Position numbers and translations under genes: made by a program. 7,387 nt of DNA. Source: an uncultured Acidobacteriota bacterium (GTDB taxonomy: Bacteria > Acidobacteriota > Vicinamibacteria > Vicinamibacterales > SCN-69-37). Below are positions 6,045-7,387 of this stretch, piece by piece (within the stretch, counting starts at the first letter, position 1; every line of letters begins with the position of its first letter). The stretch lies in assembly GCA_937880585.1 (NCBI GenBank), contig CALFMR010000419.1, forward strand, positions 1 through 7,387, written 5' to 3'. Under the pieces are notes generated by a model, which had not been told where the DNA came from, did no database searches, and saw only the letters and a list, made by a program, of their open reading frames with translations.

Positions 6045-6718
6045 CACGGGTCGGCCACGTCGTCTACCTGCACGGCTTCGCGTCGTCGCCGGGATCGACG
6101 AAGGCGCAGGTGTTCCGGCGCGAGCTCGCCGCGCGCGGCGTCGGTTTGACCTGTCCGGATTTCAACGAGCCGTCGTTCGAGACGCTCACGATCGCGCGCA
6201 TGGTCGAGCAGGCGTGCCGCGCCGTCGACGACGCGCCCGCGTTGCCCGTGGCTTTGATCGGGTCGAGCCTCGGCGGCCTCGTGGCCGTCCACGCCGCCGC
6301 GTCCCGGCCCGCGCGTGTCGATCGACTCGTGCTGCTCGCCCCGGCGCTCGACTTCGGCGCCAACCGTCTGCGCAAGCTCGGCCGAGACGGCATCGAGGCC
6401 TGGCGGCAGACCGGACGCCTCCGCGTCTATCACTACGGCGACAAGACAGAGCGCGACGTCGGCTTCGCGCTGTACGAAGACGCCGTCAGTCACGACGCGT
6501 CGACGCTCCCGCTCGCCGTTCCCGCGCTCGTCTTCCAGGGCCGTCGCGACGAGTCGGTCGATCCGGCCGTCGTCGAGCGCTGGACCCGCACGCACCCGCT
6601 CGCGGATCTGCGGCTCGTCGACGACGGACATACGCTCGTCGATTCGATGCCGGCGATAGTGGACGCGACGATGGGGTTTTTCGAGCTGGGGGATGCTGAA
6701 AGGCGCGGGTCAAGTTAG
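6041..6718 (+). CDS. YqiA-like alpha/beta hydrolase (esterase)
   Basis: The frame is open further upstream to an ATG at 5885, but that stretch lies inside the SET gene. GTG 6041, overlapping the SET stop by four bases, gives a 225-residue protein that starts directly on the first strand (GHVVYLHGF). The oxyanion motif HGFASSPGS-x-K (11-21) is characteristic of the YqiA/UPF0227 esterase type. The nucleophile elbow is GSSLGG (Ser76), and the triad is completed by Asp170 (GRRDESVDP) and His197 (DDGHTL). All three catalytic residues are present, so an active serine esterase or thioesterase is expected in the cytosol; no signal peptide is seen. The natural substrate is not predictable. Tight coupling to the SET methyltransferase gene suggests co-translation, though a functional link is only inference. 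The last nine residues (DAERRGSS region) are hydrophilic and run up to the low-complexity spacer. Confidence 0.93.
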   Translation: MTRVGHVVYLHGFASSPGSTKAQVFRRELAARGVGLTCPDFNEPSFETLTIARMVEQACRAVDDAPALPVALIGSSLGGLVAVHAAASRPARVDRLVLLAPALDFGANRLRKLGRDGIEAWRQTGRLRVYHYGDKTERDVGFALYEDAVSHDASTLPLAVPALVFQGRRDESVDPAVVERWTRTHPLADLRLVDDGHTLVDSMPAIVDATMGFFELGDAERRGSS

Positions 6719-6724
6719 AAGTTC

Positions 6725-6870
<146 letters not shown>

Positions 6871-7344
6871 CTATCTCAGTGGCGAGGTTGGCTCGATTGC
6901 GCCTAGGATTTTTGACGCGGCCGCGGCGGGATCACGCCGGACATCGCTTTCCCAAACGCGAACGACAGTCCAGCCGAGCGATCGCAGAGCACGCGCCACC
7001 TGCCGGTCCCGTTGGCGATTCCGTTCGATCTTCGCAACCCAATAGGGCGCATTCCAGCCTTCGGCCAGCTTGCCCTTCCTCTTCGACCACTGACGCCCAT
7101 GCCAAAAATCACCGTCGCAGAAGACCGCGACACGGTGTCTCGCGATTACCAGGTCGGGACGGCCGATCAGCGCTGGAGGATGCAAGCGATACCGAGCTCC
7201 GGCAGCCCAAAGCGCCCTTCGCAGGAGGATCTCCGGAGTGGTATTCTGACGACGATTGCTGGCGCCCACTCGGCTCGTCTTCGCGCTACGAGGACGGTAA
7301 TTCTCGTACCGCGGCACTGACACTGCTCTGGTCTTCGCTGGCAT
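6871..7344 (-). CDS. Vsr-like (very short patch repair family) endonuclease, zinc-ligand-free variant
   Basis: This 157-residue protein has the Vsr/PD-(D/E)xK layout. An N-terminal basic tail leads to TTPE (Glu38) and LLRRAL, followed by IGRPDLV with the metal-binding Asp64. Next come FCDGDFWHG (75-83, His82), then YWVAKIERNRQRD (101-113) and GWTVVRVWES (124-133). Compared from memory with E. coli Vsr (FTHGCFWHHHHC ... WEC), the catalytic Asp and one active-site His match. The zinc ligands Cys66, His71, Cys73 and Cys117 are replaced by Asp79, Arg84, Trp86 and Ser133, and His64 by Asp77. Family members nick at T:G mismatches or act near cytosine-5 methyltransferases; which applies here is unknown. 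Start choice is uncertain: ATG 7344, or GTG 7323/7317 if the upstream gene overlaps. Codon use is visibly less GC-biased than in neighbours, suggesting acquisition. No methyltransferase is inside the window. Confidence 0.86.
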   Translation of the reverse strand: MPAKTRAVSVPRYENYRPRSAKTSRVGASNRRQNTTPEILLRRALWAAGARYRLHPPALIGRPDLVIARHRVAVFCDGDFWHGRQWSKRKGKLAEGWNAPYWVAKIERNRQRDRQVARALRSLGWTVVRVWESDVRRDPAAAASKILGAIEPTSPLR

Positions 7345-7387
7345 CGCCGTTCAACGGATGCGAGAGCGTCTCGCCGTTAGCTCGGAA

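Overview
The window is about 7.4 kb of GC-rich bacterial chromosome, roughly 70% GC by eye. It holds nine protein-coding genes, one of them cut by the left edge. No RNA gene, CRISPR array, integrase or transposase was found. The style fits a soil or sediment bacterium of the Acidobacteria (Vicinamibacteria-like) or a similar lineage: long GC-rich operons, few Shine-Dalgarno sites, -10-like hexamers close to start codons, a secreted caspase-fold/TPR-metallopeptidase pair, and a dispersed-looking GAGCGTAGCGAGG repeat. The taxonomic guess is inference from memory of such genomes, not from a marker gene.

Left part (1-2472, + strand): a gluzincin-type metallopeptidase with TPR repeats, missing its N-terminus, overlaps by ATGA a secreted C13/caspase-fold protein. 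The second protein keeps the His-Gly motif, lacks the catalytic Cys and carries EF-hand-like loops. Both look like envelope or periplasmic proteins and are probably co-translated. A rhomboid intramembrane protease (2483-3142, - strand) converges on them with a 10-bp gap.

Middle (3209-5498, + strand): a small zinc-ribbon membrane protein comes first. It is followed by a three-domain FHA-GAF-SpoIIE/PP2C phosphatase, a likely signalling hub, and then a small membrane protein whose C-terminus and stop codon lie in repeat DNA. The repeat is a 72-bp tandem duplication (5469-5612) containing a strong hairpin. Two of the three differences between the copies face each other in the stem.

Right part: a two-gene operon with a 4-bp GTGA overlap (5634-6718) encodes a compact SET-domain lysine methyltransferase with a post-SET zinc cluster and a YqiA-like alpha/beta hydrolase. 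Downstream are a six-copy 7-bp tandem repeat and a small palindrome-rich spacer. Last is a gene on the minus strand (6871-7344) for a Vsr-like endonuclease of a variant lacking the zinc ligands of E. coli Vsr. This end is visibly less GC-rich and looks like the edge of an accessory (DNA modification/defence) segment whose partner would lie beyond the right edge.

No single new multi-gene system is proven here. The items most worth following are the Cys-less caspase-fold protein with its metallopeptidase partner, the SET-hydrolase pair, the co-varying hairpin repeat and the zinc-less Vsr.
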